The translations under genes were made by a program, and so were the position numbers. This document shows, one piece after another, positions 9,359 through 17,857 of a stretch of DNA of 64,000 nt; the stretch's first letter is position 1, and each line of letters starts with the position of its first letter. The notes under the pieces were generated by a model. It had not been told where the DNA came from and did not search any database. It saw nothing but the letters and a program-made list of their open reading frames with translations. Origin of the DNA: Siccirubricoccus deserti (GTDB taxonomy: Bacteria; Pseudomonadota; Alphaproteobacteria; Acetobacterales; Acetobacteraceae); the NCBI RefSeq assembly GCF_014283215.1, contig NZ_JACOMF010000001.1:62001-126000 (forward strand), in the 5' to 3' direction.

Positions 9359-10981
9359 ATGTCAGCGACCAGCCAGACAGCCACCACCACCGACTACGAC
9401 GCCCTCATCATCGGCGCCGGCATTTCCGGCCTCTACCAGCTTTACCGCCTGCGCCAGCTCGGCCTCCGGGTCCGGGTGGTGGAGGCGGGGACCGGCGTCG
9501 GCGGCACCTGGTACTGGAATCGCTACCCCGGCGCGCGCTTCGATTCCGAGAGCTATTCCTACGGCTATTCCTTCTCCCAGGAGCTGCTGCAGGAATGGAA
9601 CTGGTCGGAGCATTTCGCCGCCCAGCCGGAGACGCTACGCTACCTCAACCATGTGGCCGACAGGTTCGATCTGCGGCGGGACATCCAGTTCCGCAGCCGC
9701 GTCACCGCGGCGCATTGGGATGACGCGGCGCGGAGTTGGGAGATCGCGCTGGAGGATGGCAGCCGGCTGCGTGGGCGCTTCCTGATCACCGCCATCGGCC
9801 CGCTCTCGGCGCCGACCCTGCCGCGCATCCCGGGGGTGGAGGATTTCCGTGGCCAGTCCTGCCACACCGCGCGCTGGCCGCATGAAGGCGTGGATTTCGC
9901 CGGCAAGCGCGTGGCGGTGATCGGCACCGGCTCCACCGGCGTGCAGACGATCCAGGAGGTGGCGAAGACCGCGGCGCAGCTCACCGTCTTCCAGCGCACG
10001 CCGAACTGGTGCGTGCCGCTGCACAATGCGCCGATCACGGATGCGGAGCAGCCGGCGATCAAGGCCAATTACCCGGAGATGTTCCGGCGCTGCCAGGAGA
10101 CCTTCGCCTGCTTCCTCCACACCCCCGACCCGCGCAAGACCTTCGAGGTCTCGCCGGAGGAGCGGGAGGCGTTCTGGGAGCAGCGCTACAACAATCGGGG
10201 TTTCGGGCTGTGGCAGGGGAATTTCAGCGATATCCAGACCAATCGCGCTGCGAATGAGGAGCTCAGCGCCTTCGTCGCGAAGAAGATCCGCCAGCGGGTG
10301 AAGGACCCGAAGGTGGCGGAGATGCTGATCCCGAAGGACCACGGCTTCGGCACCCGCCGGGTGCCGCTGGAGACGAAATACTACGAGGTCTACAACCAGC
10401 CGAATGTCGAGCTGGTGGACATCAAGGCGACGCCGATCGAGCGCATCACCGAGACCGGACTCCGCACCAGTGAGCGCGAATTCGAATTCGACATCATCGT
10501 CTACGCCACCGGCTTCGACGCCATCACCGGCAGCTTCGACCGCATCGACATCCGCGGCGTGGCGGGGCGCCGGCTGAAGGAGGCGTGGGCGCATGGCCCG
10601 CAGACCTTCATGGGGGTGATGGTGGAGGGCTTCCCCAACATGCTGATGCTGATGGGGCCGCATACCGCGCTCGGCAACATCCCGCGCAGCATCGAGTACA
10701 ACGTGGACTGGGTGACCGGGCTGATCGGCCACATGCAGGCCAAGGGGCTGAGCGTGGCGGATGCGCGGCCGGAGGCGGTGGCGGCCTGGACCGAGCATGT
10801 GAAGGCGGTGGGCGCCGGGCTGCTCTCGAACGAGATCAGCTCCTGGTTCACCGGCGTGAACAGCAACGTCGAGGGCAAGCAGACCCGCATCATCGCCCGC
10901 TACAGCGGCAGCGCCCCGGCCTATCGCGCCTGGTGCGACGAGGTGGCGGCGAAGGGGTATCGGGAAGTCGCGCTGGGCTGA
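9359..10981 (+). CDS. Flavin monooxygenase, Baeyer-Villiger type
   Basis: The 540-aa product has two Rossmann motifs: GAGISG at residues 19-24 for FAD and GTGSTG at 189-194 for NADPH. Between them FRGQSCHTARW (163-173) matches the Baeyer-Villiger fingerprint FxGxxxHTxxW. The GGTWYWNRYPGARFD segment is typical of cyclohexanone/phenylacetone monooxygenases and length is normal. Such enzymes insert one oxygen atom from O2 into ketones to give esters or lactones, using FAD and NADPH, in the cytosol. The physiological substrate is unknown; no hydrolase or dehydrogenase of a catabolic operon is adjacent apart from an M20 amidohydrolase downstream. Confidence 0.93.
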   Translation: MSATSQTATTTDYDALIIGAGISGLYQLYRLRQLGLRVRVVEAGTGVGGTWYWNRYPGARFDSESYSYGYSFSQELLQEWNWSEHFAAQPETLRYLNHVADRFDLRRDIQFRSRVTAAHWDDAARSWEIALEDGSRLRGRFLITAIGPLSAPTLPRIPGVEDFRGQSCHTARWPHEGVDFAGKRVAVIGTGSTGVQTIQEVAKTAAQLTVFQRTPNWCVPLHNAPITDAEQPAIKANYPEMFRRCQETFACFLHTPDPRKTFEVSPEEREAFWEQRYNNRGFGLWQGNFSDIQTNRAANEELSAFVAKKIRQRVKDPKVAEMLIPKDHGFGTRRVPLETKYYEVYNQPNVELVDIKATPIERITETGLRTSEREFEFDIIVYATGFDAITGSFDRIDIRGVAGRRLKEAWAHGPQTFMGVMVEGFPNMLMLMGPHTALGNIPRSIEYNVDWVTGLIGHMQAKGLSVADARPEAVAAWTEHVKAVGAGLLSNEISSWFTGVNSNVEGKQTRIIARYSGSAPAYRAWCDEVAAKGYREVALG

Positions 10982-11284
10982 GGCCGGCCACGGCGTTGCG
11001 CGGCGGGGGCCCGACGATAGTGGTCCCCGCACGGCCCGACGACCACAGCGGATTGCGGTCCCATCCGAATGCCAATCCGCCGCAGCCCAGTGGTTGACGG
11101 GCGGAATAGCCGATCCCGGTGAAGTCGCGCTGCCGACCGGCTGTGCGACGCCGGGGATTTCCTGGCCGAGGTGCTGGAGCATCTGCCGAGTGCATATGGG
11201 GCTCCGCCCCTGCCAGCCTCGCGGATGTGGCGCCCCCCGGCGCCACGCGGCATGATGGGCGCCTTCCCGCCTGCAGGAGCCGCG
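10982..11284. other. Intergenic region, no gene seen
   Basis: About 300 bp between two plus-strand genes. It is GC-rich and open in several frames, but no family resemblance was recognised in any frame. The last bases carry a CAGGAG ribosome-binding site for the downstream gene. A terminator for the monooxygenase gene was not evident. Confidence 0.4.
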
Positions 11285-12451
11285 ATGTCCGCCCTCGACG
11301 CCATCCGCCGCCATCACGCCGAACTCACCGCCATCCGCCAGGATCTGCACGCGCATCCTGAGCTCGGCATGGCGGAGCACCGCACCGCGGAGATCGTCGC
11401 CCGCCAGCTCGAAGGCTGGGGGATCGAGGTGCACCGGGGCATCGGCGGCACCGGGGTCGTCGGCGTGCTGCGCAACGGCACGGGGAACCGCGCCATCGGC
11501 CTCCGCGCCGACATGGATGCGCTGCCGATCGAGGAACTGAACGACGTCGCCTACCGCAGCACCTCGCCCGGGGTGATGCATGCCTGCGGCCATGACGGCC
11601 ACACCACCATGCTGCTCGGCGCCGCCCGCTACCTGGCGGAGACGCGGAACTTCGACGGCATCGTCCATTTCATCTTCCAGCCCGGCGAGGAAGGCTGCGG
11701 CGGCGCCCTGGCGATGCTGGAGGACGGGCTGTTCGAGCGCTTCCCCTGCGACGCCATCTACGGCATGCACAACCGGCCCGGCATGGCGATCGGCGAATAC
11801 GCGATCCGCAGCGGCCCGACCGCGGCCGGCGGCGCCTTCTTCGACATCCTGGTCGGCGGCCGCGGCGCGCATGGGGCGCGGCCGGAGGCAAGCATCGACC
11901 CGGTGCTGGCGGCCTGCCACATCACCACGGCGCTGCAATCCATCGTCTCCCGCAACCTCAGCCCGCGCGAGCCGGCGGTGATCAGCGTGACCAGGGTGGT
12001 GGGCGGCGAGGCCTACAACGTCATCCCTGAGACCGCGACCATCTCCGGCACCGCCCGCTTCTTCAGCCGCGCCGTCGCGGCGCAGATCAAGGATGGGCTG
12101 AAGCGGGTGGCGGAGGGCGTCGCCGCCGGCTTCGGCGCGACGGCCAGCCTCGACTGGCGGCTGATCTTCGCGCCGACGGTGAACGACGCCGCGCAGGCGG
12201 AGGCCTATGCGGCGGCGGCGGCTGAGCTCGGGCCGGTGGCGCGGGACAAGCCGCCCGGCATGGGGTCGGAGGATTTCTCCTTCATGATGGAGAAGGTGCC
12301 CGGCGCCTATATCCACATCGGCAATGGCGAGGGCGCGATGCCGCACAACCCGCGCTACCAGTTCAACGACGCCGCCATCCCCTATGGCGCCGCGCTCTAC
12401 GCAAGGGTGGTGGAGCGGGGGCTGCGCGGGCAACAGCACGCTGAAGGATGA
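11285..12451 (+). CDS. M20 family metal-dependent amidohydrolase (hippurate hydrolase-like)
   Basis: The 388-aa product starts at the ATG at 11285, chosen for its CAGGAG site and the family start MSALDAIRRHHAELTAIRQD. It shows the M20D motifs HAHPELG, LRADMDALP, HACGHDGHTTML (metal ligands near Cys101/His103), QPGEEGCGG and the late MGSEDFSFM. Relatives hydrolyse N-acyl amino acids (hippurate, indole-acetyl amino acids, N-acetyl amino acids). It is cytosolic with a dinuclear metal site. The upstream open frame adds 38 unconserved residues. Exact substrate cannot be inferred. Confidence 0.9.
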   Translation: MSALDAIRRHHAELTAIRQDLHAHPELGMAEHRTAEIVARQLEGWGIEVHRGIGGTGVVGVLRNGTGNRAIGLRADMDALPIEELNDVAYRSTSPGVMHACGHDGHTTMLLGAARYLAETRNFDGIVHFIFQPGEEGCGGALAMLEDGLFERFPCDAIYGMHNRPGMAIGEYAIRSGPTAAGGAFFDILVGGRGAHGARPEASIDPVLAACHITTALQSIVSRNLSPREPAVISVTRVVGGEAYNVIPETATISGTARFFSRAVAAQIKDGLKRVAEGVAAGFGATASLDWRLIFAPTVNDAAQAEAYAAAAAELGPVARDKPPGMGSEDFSFMMEKVPGAYIHIGNGEGAMPHNPRYQFNDAAIPYGAALYARVVERGLRGQQHAEG

Positions 12452-12474
12452 GGGGGGCTTTGCCTCTCAAACAC

Positions 12475-12506
12475 CCCCGCCAAGGGCCGAAGGGCCTTTG
12501 GCGGGG
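12475..12506. terminator. GC-rich palindrome between convergent genes
   Basis: CCCCGCCAAGGGCC (12475-12488) pairs with a complementary arm ending at 12506, about 14 bp with one G-T wobble and a very short loop. It lies between the plus-strand amidohydrolase and the minus-strand MORN gene, so a bidirectional terminator is the simplest reading. There is no T-tract. Confidence 0.6.
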
Positions 12507-12568
12507 TGAGATCGAGATGGGCGGAGCCCCTCTCGAAAGGGCCAAGGCCACTCCTCGGCAACCCATTG

Positions 12569-12793
12569 TCAAACCCGCTTCGGCGTCATGATCGTCACCT
12601 TGTAGGGCCGGCCATCCCGGTCGTAGGTGGTCCACTCGCCAACCTGCTCGCCATCCTTGAAATGGCCGGACCGCAGTCTTGTCCCGTTGGTGCGGAACCA
12701 TTCCCAATAGCCGGTGGGGACGCCATCGATGGTCTGGCCCCTGGCCCAGACGCTACCGTCCTTGTGGTGCTTTTCAAAGGGAAGGATCGCCAT
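12569..12793 (-). CDS. Small MORN-repeat protein
   Basis: The 74-aa product contains MORN-like units of the form DGxxxGxWxxxxxxG: DGVPTGYWEWFRTNG, then KDGEQVGEWTTYDRDGRPYK. Proteins of this kind are often labelled YwqK-type antitoxins or MORN proteins, but no toxin is recognised beside it. It has no signal peptide and is probably cytosolic. It starts 9 nt after the end of the frame at 12803-13099, on the same strand, so could be co-transcribed with it. Confidence 0.7.
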   Translation of the reverse strand: MAILPFEKHHKDGSVWARGQTIDGVPTGYWEWFRTNGTRLRSGHFKDGEQVGEWTTYDRDGRPYKVTIMTPKRV

Positions 12794-12802
12794 TAGGTTG
12801 CC

Positions 12803-13099
12803 TTATCCGCCCGGCGGTGGGCTGCCACTCGGTCGCAGGCGGAGGAATTGCGAGCACAGCACCCCCTCATCCGTCTCAGCGGCTTCGACATCGACCCGCC
12901 GCTGGTCCTCGGCGCTCCAGTCGCACCGGCCGGAGACGCCGCCGAGGATCGCAGTGAGGAAGCGTTCGGGCTGCCGGGTCAGCAGCTGCACCACGACATG
13001 CGCGCCCATGGAATACTCGATGGTGCGGATCGCGCGACGGACCGCCTCTGTCGTGGTGGCGCTGCCGTGGAGAACCTGGCCCATAGCGCGTCCTTCCAT
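12803..13099 (-). pseudogene. Chimeric reading frame starting with an IS transposase N-terminus
   Basis: The first residues after the internal ATG at 13084 read MGQVLHGSATTTEAVRRAI. From memory this is the conserved N-terminus of a transposase family common in Acetobacteraceae (IS481-like). The similarity then stops abruptly and the frame continues with unrelated sequence (IEYSMGAHVVVQLL, key residues only) to the end at 12803. The rest is not recognised; it has FLTAILGGVSGRCDWSAEDQR. This looks like an IS scrap fused in frame to another sequence. Whether the fusion is expressed is unknown. Confidence 0.5.
13028..13084 (-). mobile_element. Insertion-sequence remnant (transposase N-terminal fragment)
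   Basis: About 57 bp encode the first 19 residues of an IS481-like transposase (see the overlapping chimeric frame). No terminal inverted repeats and no remaining transposase domain are visible. It lies about 105 bp upstream of the tmRNA gene. Confidence 0.45.
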
Positions 13100-13378
13100 G
13101 CCTGGGAGAAGACTGCACCATCAAACCCTGGGATCAAACACCTAGTCAAAATAGCCCGCCCCTCGAATTCCGTCGAGGGACGCGCTATATGGGGTCCGTC
13201 ACCTCGGTGACTATGGCGATAAACACGGCTCGGGATAAGCGTTGCGGACCCGGGGGCAGTGCCCGGCGCCTCCACCATCCCCTTCGGGGGGCCAAGGGGG
13301 CGAAACAGGCTCGACGCGCGTGGTAATGGGGTCGCTTTTGCCCGGCATGGTTCCGCCGTCATCGGGCCGATTCTAAGT

Positions 13379-13420
13379 GCGAACGATAACAGCCGCGAGG
13401 CTGTCGCACTCGCTGCCTAG
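13379..13420 (+). other. tmRNA proteolysis-tag reading frame
   Basis: From the resume codon GCG at 13379 the frame reads ANDNSREAVALAA and stops at TAG (13418-13420). With the alanine carried by tmRNA, the tag added to stalled proteins would be AANDNSREAVALAA. The AANDN start and VALAA end fit known tags: the C-terminal Ala-Ala for ClpX and the N-terminal part for SspB. Confidence 0.93.
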
Positions 13421-13439
13421 GAATAGGTAAGCGCGGTTC

Positions 13440-13467
13440 GGGGGGCACCGGGCAACAGAAGCCCCCC
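13440..13467 (+). terminator. Hairpin at the 3' end of the tmRNA gene
   Basis: GGGGGGC (13440-13446) pairs with GCCCCCC (13461-13467) around a 14-nt loop, followed by ACTTTCC. It closes the coding piece of ssrA, before sspB at 13559. It may be a terminator or a processing stem; the T-run is short. Confidence 0.55.
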
Positions 13468-13558
13468 ACTTTCCTCCGGCTTCACTTTTTGCTCACACTT
13501 TCGTGGCTCCTGCGCATGCCCTATGCATCCTTAATGCATAGGGTAGAGGGCCGTATGA

Positions 13559-14050
13559 ATGAATGAGACCGCCTCCCCCCCTGAAAGCCTGTTGCCTTAC
13601 GCGCGATGGACCGAGGAAGCGCTGCGCGCCGTGCCGCGGGATGCGCTGGCGCATGCGGCGAAGCACGGGCTGCCGGGTGAGCACCATTTCTACCTGACCT
13701 TCCGCACCGATGCCCCCGGCGTCTCGATCCCGGCGCATCTGCGCGCCCGCTACCCGCAGGAGATGACCATCGTCCTGCAGCACAAATTCTGGGACCTGTC
13801 GGTGGATGCCACGGCCGGCACCTTCTCGGTCGGGCTGTCCTTCGGCGGCGTGCCGGCGATGCTGACGGTGCCCTTCGCCGCGCTGACCGCCTTCGCCGAC
13901 CCGCATGTGCGCTTCGGCCTGCGCTTCCAGCCGCCGGATGCGCCCCCGGCCAAGGCGGAGGCCGAGCCGCCGGCGGCGGTGGATGCCGATGCCCCGCCGC
14001 CCCAGGTGGTCAGCCTCGACGCCTTCCGCCGCCGGCCCAGCCGGGAGTAG
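13559..14050 (+). CDS. sspB: ClpXP adaptor SspB (alpha type)
   Basis: The 163-aa product has the alpha-SspB core at about residues 12-125: LPYARWTEEALRAV, GLPGEHHFYLTFRTD, VSIPAHLRARYPQEMTIVLQ (key residues) and FWDLSVD. A Pro/Ala-rich linker follows, then the short C-terminal VVSLDAFRRRP, the expected ClpX-tethering tail. SspB binds the N-terminal half of the tmRNA tag and hands tagged proteins to ClpXP. Its gene starts about 90 nt downstream of ssrA on the same strand, placing tag and tag-reader together. The annotated start MNETASPPESLLPY fits family length. Confidence 0.93.
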   Translation: MNETASPPESLLPYARWTEEALRAVPRDALAHAAKHGLPGEHHFYLTFRTDAPGVSIPAHLRARYPQEMTIVLQHKFWDLSVDATAGTFSVGLSFGGVPAMLTVPFAALTAFADPHVRFGLRFQPPDAPPAKAEAEPPAAVDADAPPPQVVSLDAFRRRPSRE

Positions 14051-14055
14051 CAACG

Positions 14056-14115
14056 CCCCACGGAACCGCTGCGCGGTTTCGCGGCCGCCTGATGATGCCT
14101 CCCGGCTGGCGCTTC
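14056..14115 (+). repeat. 60-nt interspersed element, copy 1
   Basis: A 60-nt stretch starting CCCCACGGAACCGCTGCGC and ending CGGCTGGCGCTTC is matched by an equal-length copy at 55046-55105. The two agree closely at both ends and differ mainly in the middle. This copy follows the sspB stop and can form a GGAACCGC/GCGGTTTC hairpin. Confidence 0.65.
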
Positions 14116-14392
14116 ACAGGCTGCGGAAGACCGCGGGCGGGGTGCGGGAGCGCACCTCTCCCTGTCATGGCCGGACTCGACCCGTCGCTTGGCCGCCTGC
14201 CCCCCGGAGGCACGGATCAGCCCGCGCATGGTGGGGGAAGCAGGGCGGTCGGCCTTTTCCGCGACCCGCCAAGCGGCCGCGGCAGGCGGAACGCCAGACG
14301 CTGGTTGGCTTGGCCGCCCCGCTGCGGTAATCCCCGCCTGACCCGATGCGCCGCCGGCCCCTTGCCGCGGCGCCTCAGCGCGGAGACCGCCC
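14116..14392. other. Remainder of sspB-fumarase spacer
   Basis: No gene is recognised. Near 14163 it contains TGTCATGGCCGGACTCGACC, a degenerate half of the ATGGCCGGG...CCCGGCCAT palindrome seen intact at 39428-39450. A promoter for the fumarase gene is expected here but no clear one was identified. Confidence 0.4.
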
Positions 14393-16069
14393 GTGACCCC
14401 ACCGCTTGACCACGACGCCGGCCCTGTGGCCGCGCCCGCCCGCCCCGCCGGCTTCCGCTACAGCCCGATGTTCCCGCTGGCCGAGGACGCGACGCGCTGG
14501 CGGAAGCTCGACATCGAGGGCGTCTCCACCGTGGAGGTCGATGGCCGCACCGTGCTGCGGGTGAAGCCGGAGGCGCTGGAGGCGCTGGCCTTCCAGGCCT
14601 GCCGCGACGTCTCCCACCTGCTGCGCCCGGCGCATCTGCAGCAGCTGGCCAATATCCTGGCCGACCCCGAGGCCAGCGCGAACGACCGCTTCGTCGCGCT
14701 CGACCTGCTGAAGAACGCCAACATCGCCGCCGGCGGCGTGCTGCCGATGTGCCAGGACACCGGCACCGCCATCGTCTTCGGCAAGAAGGGCCAGCGCGTC
14801 TGGGTCGAGGGCGATGAGGAGGAGGCGATCAGCTACGGCATCCACCGCACCTATACCGAGACCAACCTGCGCTATTCGCAGATGGCGCCGCTGACCATGT
14901 TCGAGGAGGTGAACACCGGCAACAACCTGCCGGTCGACTTCTCCATCATGGCGGCGCCCGGCGAGCATCACGCGGATGAGTTCCACCTGATGTTCATCCT
15001 CAAGGGCGGCGGCTCGGCCAACAAGACCTTCCTCTACCAGCAGACCCGCGCGGTGCTGAACAAGCCGAAGCTGCTGGCCTTCCTGGAGGAGAAGATCAAG
15101 ACTCTCGGCACCAGCGCCTGCCCGCCCTACCACCTCGCCATCGTCATCGGCGGCACCGCGGCGGAGACCACGCTGAAGACGGTGAAGCTCGCCAGCACCA
15201 AGTGGCTGGACGAGCTGCCAGCCGAGGGCGACCGCTCCGGCCATGCCTTCCGCGACCATGCGCTGGAAGCCGAGGTGCACAGGCTGACGCAGAACCTCGG
15301 CATCGGCGCGCAGTTCGGCGGCAAGTACTTCTGCCACGACGTCCGCGTGGTGCGGCTGCCGCGGCATGGCGCCAGCCTGCCGATCGGCATCGGCGTCAGC
15401 TGCTCGGCCGACCGCCAGGTGAAGGCGAAGATCACGCCGGAGGGCATCTTCATCGAGGAGCTCGAGCACGAGCCGGCGAAATACCTGCCGGAGGCAACCG
15501 ACAGCATCCTCGGCGGCGATGTCGTGAAGATCGACCTGAACCGGCCGATGGACGAAATCCGCGCGACGCTTGCGAATTACCCGGTGAAGACGCGGGTCTC
15601 GCTGACCGGCACCATGGTGGTGGCGCGCGACATCGCCCATGCCAAGCTGCAGGAGCGGCTGGACGCCGGCCAGGGGCTGCCAGACTACATCAAGAACCAC
15701 CCGGTCTATTACGCGGGCCCGGCCAAGACCCCGGAAGGCTTCGCCACCGGCAGCTTCGGCCCGACCACGGCGGGGCGGATGGACAGCTATGTCGAGGCCT
15801 TCCAGAAGGCCGGCGGCAGCCTGGTGATGCTGGCCAAGGGCAACCGCAGCAAGGCCGTGCTGAACGCCTGCAAGGCCTACGGCGGCTTCTACCTGGGCAG
15901 CGTCGGCGGCCCGGCGGCGCGGCTGGCACAGGACTGCATCAGGAAGGTCGAGGTGCTGGAATATCCGGAACTCGGCATGGAGGCGGTGTGGCGGATCGAG
16001 GTGGAGGATTTCCCCGCCTTCATCGTGGTCGACGACAAGGGCAACGACTTCTACGACGGGCTGGAATAG
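14393..16069 (+). CDS. fumA: Class I fumarate hydratase (4Fe-4S)
   Basis: The 558-aa product matches single-chain class I fumarases, with an N-terminal (alpha-like) and C-terminal (beta-like) part fused. Cysteines expected to hold the 4Fe-4S cluster lie in [19 protein letters not shown] and GVSCSADRQ. The C-terminal part has [11 protein letters not shown] and [12 protein letters not shown]. It interconverts fumarate and malate in the TCA cycle in the cytosol and is oxygen-sensitive. The start gives [15 protein letters not shown], a slightly extended N-terminus before the conserved [10 protein letters not shown]. It is a monocistronic-looking gene. Confidence 0.95.
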   Translation: MTPPLDHDAGPVAAPARPAGFRYSPMFPLAEDATRWRKLDIEGVSTVEVDGRTVLRVKPEALEALAFQACRDVSHLLRPAHLQQLANILADPEASANDRFVALDLLKNANIAAGGVLPMCQDTGTAIVFGKKGQRVWVEGDEEEAISYGIHRTYTETNLRYSQMAPLTMFEEVNTGNNLPVDFSIMAAPGEHHADEFHLMFILKGGGSANKTFLYQQTRAVLNKPKLLAFLEEKIKTLGTSACPPYHLAIVIGGTAAETTLKTVKLASTKWLDELPAEGDRSGHAFRDHALEAEVHRLTQNLGIGAQFGGKYFCHDVRVVRLPRHGASLPIGIGVSCSADRQVKAKITPEGIFIEELEHEPAKYLPEATDSILGGDVVKIDLNRPMDEIRATLANYPVKTRVSLTGTMVVARDIAHAKLQERLDAGQGLPDYIKNHPVYYAGPAKTPEGFATGSFGPTTAGRMDSYVEAFQKAGGSLVMLAKGNRSKAVLNACKAYGGFYLGSVGGPAARLAQDCIRKVEVLEYPELGMEAVWRIEVEDFPAFIVVDDKGNDFYDGLE

Positions 16070-16208
16070 CGGCACGCCGCGAACCGGGTGGGCGGATGGC
16101 GCCAGGCGCTGCGCATGGCGCCACCGCCGCCCCGGACCCGCGGAATGGCTTGCCTCGCCCGACGCACCCCCCTATGCCGGACAGGCCCGCATCGCCGAGA
16201 GAGTGCCG

Positions 16209-16601
16209 ATGACCGAACGCCGCCTCATTTCTTCCGGCAGCCGCTTCGAGGAGCAGATCGGCTACAGCCGCGCCGTGGTCGATGGCGACCACGTCTGGGT
16301 CTCCGGCACCACTGGCTTCGACTACAAGACCATGACCCTGCGGGACGGCGTGGTGGCGCAGGCCACCCAATGCTTCGAGAACATCGCCGCCGCCCTGGCC
16401 GAGGCCGGCGCCAGCCTGGATGACGTGGTGCGGGTGCTGTTCATCGTGCCGCACCGGGCCGATTGGGAGCCCTGCTGGCCGGTGGTGAAGCGCTACCTCG
16501 GCCGCGCCCGCCCCGCCTCGACGCTGATCCACGCCGGGCTGCAGAGCGAGGCGATGCTGATCGAGATCGAGGTCACGGCCCGCCTGCCGAAGAAGGGCTG
16601 A
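16209..16601 (+). CDS. RidA/YjgF family protein
   Basis: About 130 aa, starting MTERRLISSGSRFEEQIGYSRAV. The family pattern is clear in WVSGTTGFD, QATQCFENIAAALAEAGASLDDVVRV (key residues) and the C-terminal EIEVTARL; the loop PASTLIHAGL stands where RidA proteins have their substrate-contacting residues. RidA-type enzymes hydrolyse reactive enamine/imine intermediates; this subgroup may have another ligand. The ATG at 16209 is preferred (GAGAG upstream); a GTG at 16203 is in frame. It is 5 nt before the VOC gene, so probably one operon. Confidence 0.88.
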   Translation: MTERRLISSGSRFEEQIGYSRAVVDGDHVWVSGTTGFDYKTMTLRDGVVAQATQCFENIAAALAEAGASLDDVVRVLFIVPHRADWEPCWPVVKRYLGRARPASTLIHAGLQSEAMLIEIEVTARLPKKG

Positions 16602-16606
16602 ACCCC

Positions 16607-17005
16607 ATGCGCTTCGCCGTGGACCGCCTCGACCACCTCGTCATCAACTGCCGTGACGTCGAGGTCATGGCGTCCTGGTACCAGCGCGTGCTGGGCATGG
16701 AGCGGGAGGATTTCGGCCACCCCTCGCGGGTCGCGCTGAAATTCGGCGGGCAGAAGCTGAACCTCCGGCCGCATGACGCGCCGCAGTCGGAATGGCTCGC
16801 CGCCGAGGTTTGCGCCGCCGGCACCCAGGACCTCTGCTTCATCGTCGCGGTGCCGGCGGCCGATATCGTGGGCCATTTCCACGGCTGCGGAGTGCGGATC
16901 GAGCTGGGCCCGGTCACCCGGCAGGGCGCGCTCGGGGCCATGGGCTCGGTCTATTGCCGCGACCCGGAGGGCAATCTCATCGAGGTCTCGACCTACTCCT
17001 CCTGA
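16607..17005 (+). CDS. VOC-family (glyoxalase-like) protein
   Basis: The 132-aa product has the vicinal-oxygen-chelate fold: opening VDRLDHLVINCRDVEVMASWY (key residues), a metal-ligand His in LDHL, GMEREDFG, and the closing YCRDPEGNLIEVSTY with the metal-ligand Glu. Members are lyases, dioxygenases or resistance proteins for small electrophiles. It starts 5 nt after the RidA stop. The specific reaction is not predictable; pairing with RidA suggests detoxification of reactive metabolites, as inference. Confidence 0.85.
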   Translation: MRFAVDRLDHLVINCRDVEVMASWYQRVLGMEREDFGHPSRVALKFGGQKLNLRPHDAPQSEWLAAEVCAAGTQDLCFIVAVPAADIVGHFHGCGVRIELGPVTRQGALGAMGSVYCRDPEGNLIEVSTYSS

Positions 17006-17252
17006 GCTGGGCGCGGCACCGGTCCGGGGGCAGCCGCGGTCGGCCCCGAAGCCGCGGCCAAGCCTCCAGCCGCTCGCGGTCCGGCAGCACCGCCTCGGCC
17101 GGGGCCGGCAGGGCGATCGGCGTCTCCGCCTTCAGCCGGATTGATGGTGCGGCTTTCCCGACCCGCCCTACTCCCGCTGAACCGCGTGCTGTCCATGTCT
17201 GCCTGCGGGCTGGTCGCCACGACGGTGGAGGTGTCGGAACTGCCCTGTTCGG

Positions 17253-17810
17253 CTATCCGCCGCTCAGCCGTACGACGACGACATTCACCATCAGCCCGAC
17301 CGCCAGATCCAGTGCCACGAATCCCGCCGCCCGTGACCCGCTGACCCCGAGTGCCGTCCGGGTGATGAACCACTCCAGCCACAGCGCGTAGCCAAGCGCC
17401 GCCAGGCCAAGGCCGGAGCCGATCGGGTCGGGCAAGAGCCGGCCAGGCACCGTCAGCCCGATCAGCACCAGGTACTGCACCGCATTCGCCCAATTCCAGG
17501 CGGCGAGGAAATGCGGCCATTCCGCCTGCCGCCCCGCCGCCTCCGCCAGGGGCCGGGAGGCCAGGGCGAAGCCGGCCCAGGCGACGGCATAGCCGATCAG
17601 CTCCACCACCAGCACCGTGCCGAACGGCCCGGCCGGCCCGCCGGTGGCGGACCAGGCGTGCAGGCGCAGCGCGAGGAAGGCCGGCAGGCAGATCGCCGCC
17701 GCCCAGAAGCTGCGGAGCGCGCCCGCCGGCGTGTCCTCGATCAGCATCAGCCCGTCGGGCCGGCCGCGCGCCAGCATGAAGGCGCCGCGCAGCCCGGCCT
17801 CGATCACCAT
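17253..17810 (-). CDS. Unrecognised membrane protein downstream of dapE
   Basis: The product is 185 aa starting MVIEAGLRGAFMLARGRPDG, with about four to five hydrophobic helices (for example FWAAAICLPAFLALRL, VLVVELIGYAVAWAGFALA and the C-terminal AGFVALDLAVGLMVNVVVV). No family name is certain. It lies 47 nt after the dapE stop on the same strand. The open frame extends upstream into dapE antisense-like codons, so the internal ATG is preferred. Its link to lysine or cell-wall synthesis is only positional. Confidence 0.7.
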   Translation of the reverse strand: MVIEAGLRGAFMLARGRPDGLMLIEDTPAGALRSFWAAAICLPAFLALRLHAWSATGGPAGPFGTVLVVELIGYAVAWAGFALASRPLAEAAGRQAEWPHFLAAWNWANAVQYLVLIGLTVPGRLLPDPIGSGLGLAALGYALWLEWFITRTALGVSGSRAAGFVALDLAVGLMVNVVVVRLSGG

Positions 17811-17857
17811 CCGCAGCGGCGGCGGCTGCCCGGCCGGCGGTGTACCCCCTGCCCCGC

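Larger units (their letters stand above)
13190..13470 (+). ncRNA. ssrA: Transfer-messenger RNA, circularly permuted two-piece alpha type
   Basis: The gene order is permuted as in alphaproteobacteria. The acceptor piece comes first and ends in the T-arm/acceptor segment CGGCGCCTCCACCA with CCA at 13275-13277. A spacer (13278-13295) follows, with a CCCC-TTCG-GGGG hairpin. The coding piece then starts near 13296 with GGGGGCGAAACAGGCTCGAC. GGGGGCG pairs with CGCCTCC of the acceptor piece, giving the tRNA-like stem. The tag frame is at 13379-13420. The 5' and 3' limits are approximate: GGGTCCG near 13192 can pair with CGGACCC near 13244, and a hairpin at 13440-13467 marks the end. It rescues stalled ribosomes with SmpB. 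A TATAT at 13186-13190 may be the -10. Confidence 0.93.

Noticed and set aside
12979-13362. Minus-strand frame with MVEAPGTAPGSATLIPSRVY across 13150-13280
   Set aside because: It is antisense to the tmRNA acceptor piece. The conservation of this peptide in annotated genomes reflects the RNA, not a protein.
17006-17252. Open frames between the VOC and membrane-protein genes
   Set aside because: No start with ribosome-binding site and no recognisable motif in either strand.
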